Assembly (NCBI GenBank): GCA_964399965.1
Contig: CAYNRX010000034.1
Span: 1-24,499 of the forward strand
Length of the DNA stretch: 24,499 nucleotides
Direction: 5' to 3'
DNA from: UBA1381 sp964399965
GTDB lineage: Bacteria; Bacillota; Clostridia; UBA1381
Below the pieces are notes generated by a model. It was not told the DNA's origin, did not search any database, and saw only the letters and a program-made list of their open reading frames with translations. The translations under genes were made by a program, and so were the position numbers. Of the stretch, positions 23,207 through 24,499 are shown one piece after another; position 1 is the first letter of the stretch, and every line of letters starts with the position of its first letter.

Positions 23207-24296
23207 CAGGATAGCCGAGGAAAACCGCGGCGAATATTTCACCGAAATAGATCCGGAGGCTCTGTGTACATTGATGTATACCTCCGGCACCACCGGCAAG
23301 AGCAAGGGCGTAATGCTCTCCAACCGCAATCTGGCGGACAATGTGCAGTGCGCCGATATGCGCGAGCCTGCCGACACGGTGATGCTTACTGTGCTGCCGA
23401 TACACCACGCATTCTGCCTGACCTGCGATATCTTGGTCGCTCTTGACGTGGGCAACACGGTCTGCATAAACGATTCCATAATGAGGATCGCCAAGAATAT
23501 GTCGCTCTTTCACCCCAACGTAATGACGGCAGTGCCGATGATAATCGAGGGGCTCCTGTTCCGTTTAAATGCGGCGGCCAAGGCCAAGCCCGAGGTGCCC
23601 AAGCCGATGATAGCCAAGGCGGCCTTGGGAGGAGCGATGCGCACGATATATTCGGGCGGCGCTTATCTGAATCCGGCGCTGATAGACGCTTTTGCCGAGT
23701 ATGGGATAAACCTCATCCAGGGCTACGGTATGACGGAATGTGCTCCGAGGATAACCTGTAATTACACCTACAATTTCAAGAAGGAGTCCGTGGGACAGCT
23801 TGTAAAGGGCTGCCGGGCACGTATCGAGGACGGGGAGATCGTAGTAAAAAGCCCCAGCGTCATGATGGGCTATTATAAGGATCCCGAAAACACAGCCGAG
23901 GCTCTGACCGAGGACGGCTGGCTGCGCACCGGCGATCTGGGGCATGTGGACGAGGACGATTTCGTCTATATAACAGGCCGCAAGAAGAATCTCATCATCA
24001 CCGCCAGCGGCGAGAACGTATCGGCGGAGGAGCTGGAAAACCTGCTGCATAACTACCCGGTAACGGGCGAGGTGCTCGTCTATGATGAGAACGGCGTTAT
24101 AACGGCCGAGATGTTCCCCAACGAGGATATCGCTGCCGCCATGGGTCTTGAGGACGCCCAGGGAGCGATCCGCGCTTATGTGGACAAGGTAAACGCCGGG
24201 CTTCCGATGTATAAGCGGATAAATAAGGTAGTGTTCCGCGATACTGAGTTTGAAAAGACTACCTCCAAAAAGATCAAGAGGAAGAACGTGAAATAA
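23085..24296 (+). CDS. AMP-forming acyl ligase, 3' part (FadD-like)
   Basis: This is the catalytic remainder of the ligase. In repaired numbering the AMP-binding P-loop YTSGTTGKSKG starts at Tyr162. YGMTECAP (A5-like), DGWLRTGDLGHVDEDDFVYITGRKKN (hinge and A8-like) and a C-terminal Lys493 in SKKIKR follow. The usual Gly before this catalytic Lys is Lys here. The family joins a carboxylic acid to AMP and then to CoA or a carrier thiol. In this operon the carrier protein is the likely acceptor, so a fatty acyl-AMP ligase-like role is plausible. The ATG at 23085 lies in the non-native frame start, so an independent translated product is unlikely to be functional. Confidence 0.88.
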   Translation: MFRLCCGAMELWGNGQEKTAELAKEKCPGVKQIISLDEDFDRIAEENRGEYFTEIDPEALCTLMYTSGTTGKSKGVMLSNRNLADNVQCADMREPADTVMLTVLPIHHAFCLTCDILVALDVGNTVCINDSIMRIAKNMSLFHPNVMTAVPMIIEGLLFRLNAAAKAKPEVPKPMIAKAALGGAMRTIYSGGAYLNPALIDAFAEYGINLIQGYGMTECAPRITCNYTYNFKKESVGQLVKGCRARIEDGEIVVKSPSVMMGYYKDPENTAEALTEDGWLRTGDLGHVDEDDFVYITGRKKNLIITASGENVSAEELENLLHNYPVTGEVLVYDENGVITAEMFPNEDIAAAMGLEDAQGAIRAYVDKVNAGLPMYKRINKVVFRDTEFEKTTSKKIKRKNVK

Positions 24297-24328
24297 AAAA
24301 GGCTTACGGCCGCAGCGGCCAAGGCCTA

Positions 24329-24385
24329 CCGCCTGTAGAACGGGGCTTTTTGAGGAAGCCCGCGCTTTTACAGGCGGATTTTTTT
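24329..24385 (+). terminator. Strong two-tier terminator at operon end
   Basis: CCGCCTGTA (24329-24337) pairs with TACAGGCGG (24369-24377), enclosing CGGGGCT/AGCCCG, and is followed by a run of seven T. A smaller hairpin GGCCG-CAG-CGGCC (24308-24320) precedes it. Confidence 0.88.
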
Positions 24386-24442
24386 GCGCCTGATTTTCCT
24401 GCCCGCGGCATATGGCAGGAGATAGTCTCATATTTATAACTA

Positions 24443-24499
24443 ACTAGTCAATTGCGAAACCTTTTCGCAATTGATTTCTGGCTAAGGAAGAAAATAAAA
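24443..24499. repeat. Dispersed element copy C, cut by the window end
   Basis: CTAGTCAATTGCGAAA, a perfect stem CAATTGCGAAA (24449-24459) / TTTCGCAATTG (24463-24473), then ATTTCTGGCTAAGGAA. It follows copy B base for base with a few changes, up to the start of the second hairpin where the window ends. Confidence 0.65.

Noticed and set aside
1..24499. CRISPR array, tRNA, rRNA, prophage or insertion sequence
   Set aside because: No regularly spaced direct repeats, no recognisable tRNA/rRNA sequence, and no transposase, integrase or phage structural gene was seen on either strand.

Overview
The window reads as chromosome of a Gram-positive, low-to-mid GC anaerobe of the class Clostridia, probably gut-associated (Oscillospiraceae-like). 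This is inferred from AAGGAGG-type ribosome sites, ATGA-overlapping operons, a stalk-domain surface protein, a BmrC/BmrD-type heterodimeric exporter and the many intergenic palindromes. No rRNA, tRNA, CRISPR array, transposase or phage gene was found. Nothing in the sequence names the species.

Left part (1-9653). After a palindrome-rich leader come a HAD hydrolase and a C26-type amidotransferase homologue (overlapping pair). A bidirectional terminator follows, then a secreted stalk-domain protein on the minus strand. An Lrp/AsnC regulator is translationally coupled to a class I aminotransferase. Next is pyrG (CTP synthase), followed closely by two ABC exporter half-transporters. The second half-transporter is split by a one-base insertion in a G run.

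Middle (9654-17560). A 367-bp intergenic block is packed with small palindromes. It precedes a tight four-gene run: a GAP1-N2-like (GTPase-associated protein 1) protein, a signal-peptide/single-TM protein, an AraC regulator and a zinc-dependent phospholipase C-like protein. A convergent WYL regulator, a secreted protein of unknown role and a CorA-type metal transporter follow.

Right part (17594-24385). On the minus strand a TetR regulator overlaps dinB (DNA polymerase IV). Divergent from it, behind a textbook promoter flanked by two GACCG..GGTC palindromes, is a compact operon: membrane-anchored alpha/beta hydrolase, free-standing condensation domain, acyl carrier protein, Sfp-type phosphopantetheinyl transferase and an AMP-forming acyl ligase. 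It ends in a strong hairpin terminator. The parts make a plausible minimal pathway: the ligase activates an acyl group, the carrier holds it, the condensation enzyme transfers it to an unknown acceptor, and the hydrolase releases or edits it. The ligase gene is interrupted by an exact 16-bp tandem duplication. Removing one copy restores an uninterrupted 500-residue ligase, so the locus is either switched off by a reversible slip or carries a sequence error.

A dispersed element made of one or two AT-rich hairpins (core CAATTGCGAAA..TTTGCAATTG) recurs at five places, four of them in the 5' leader of a gene. It looks like a MITE-like or REP-like family.
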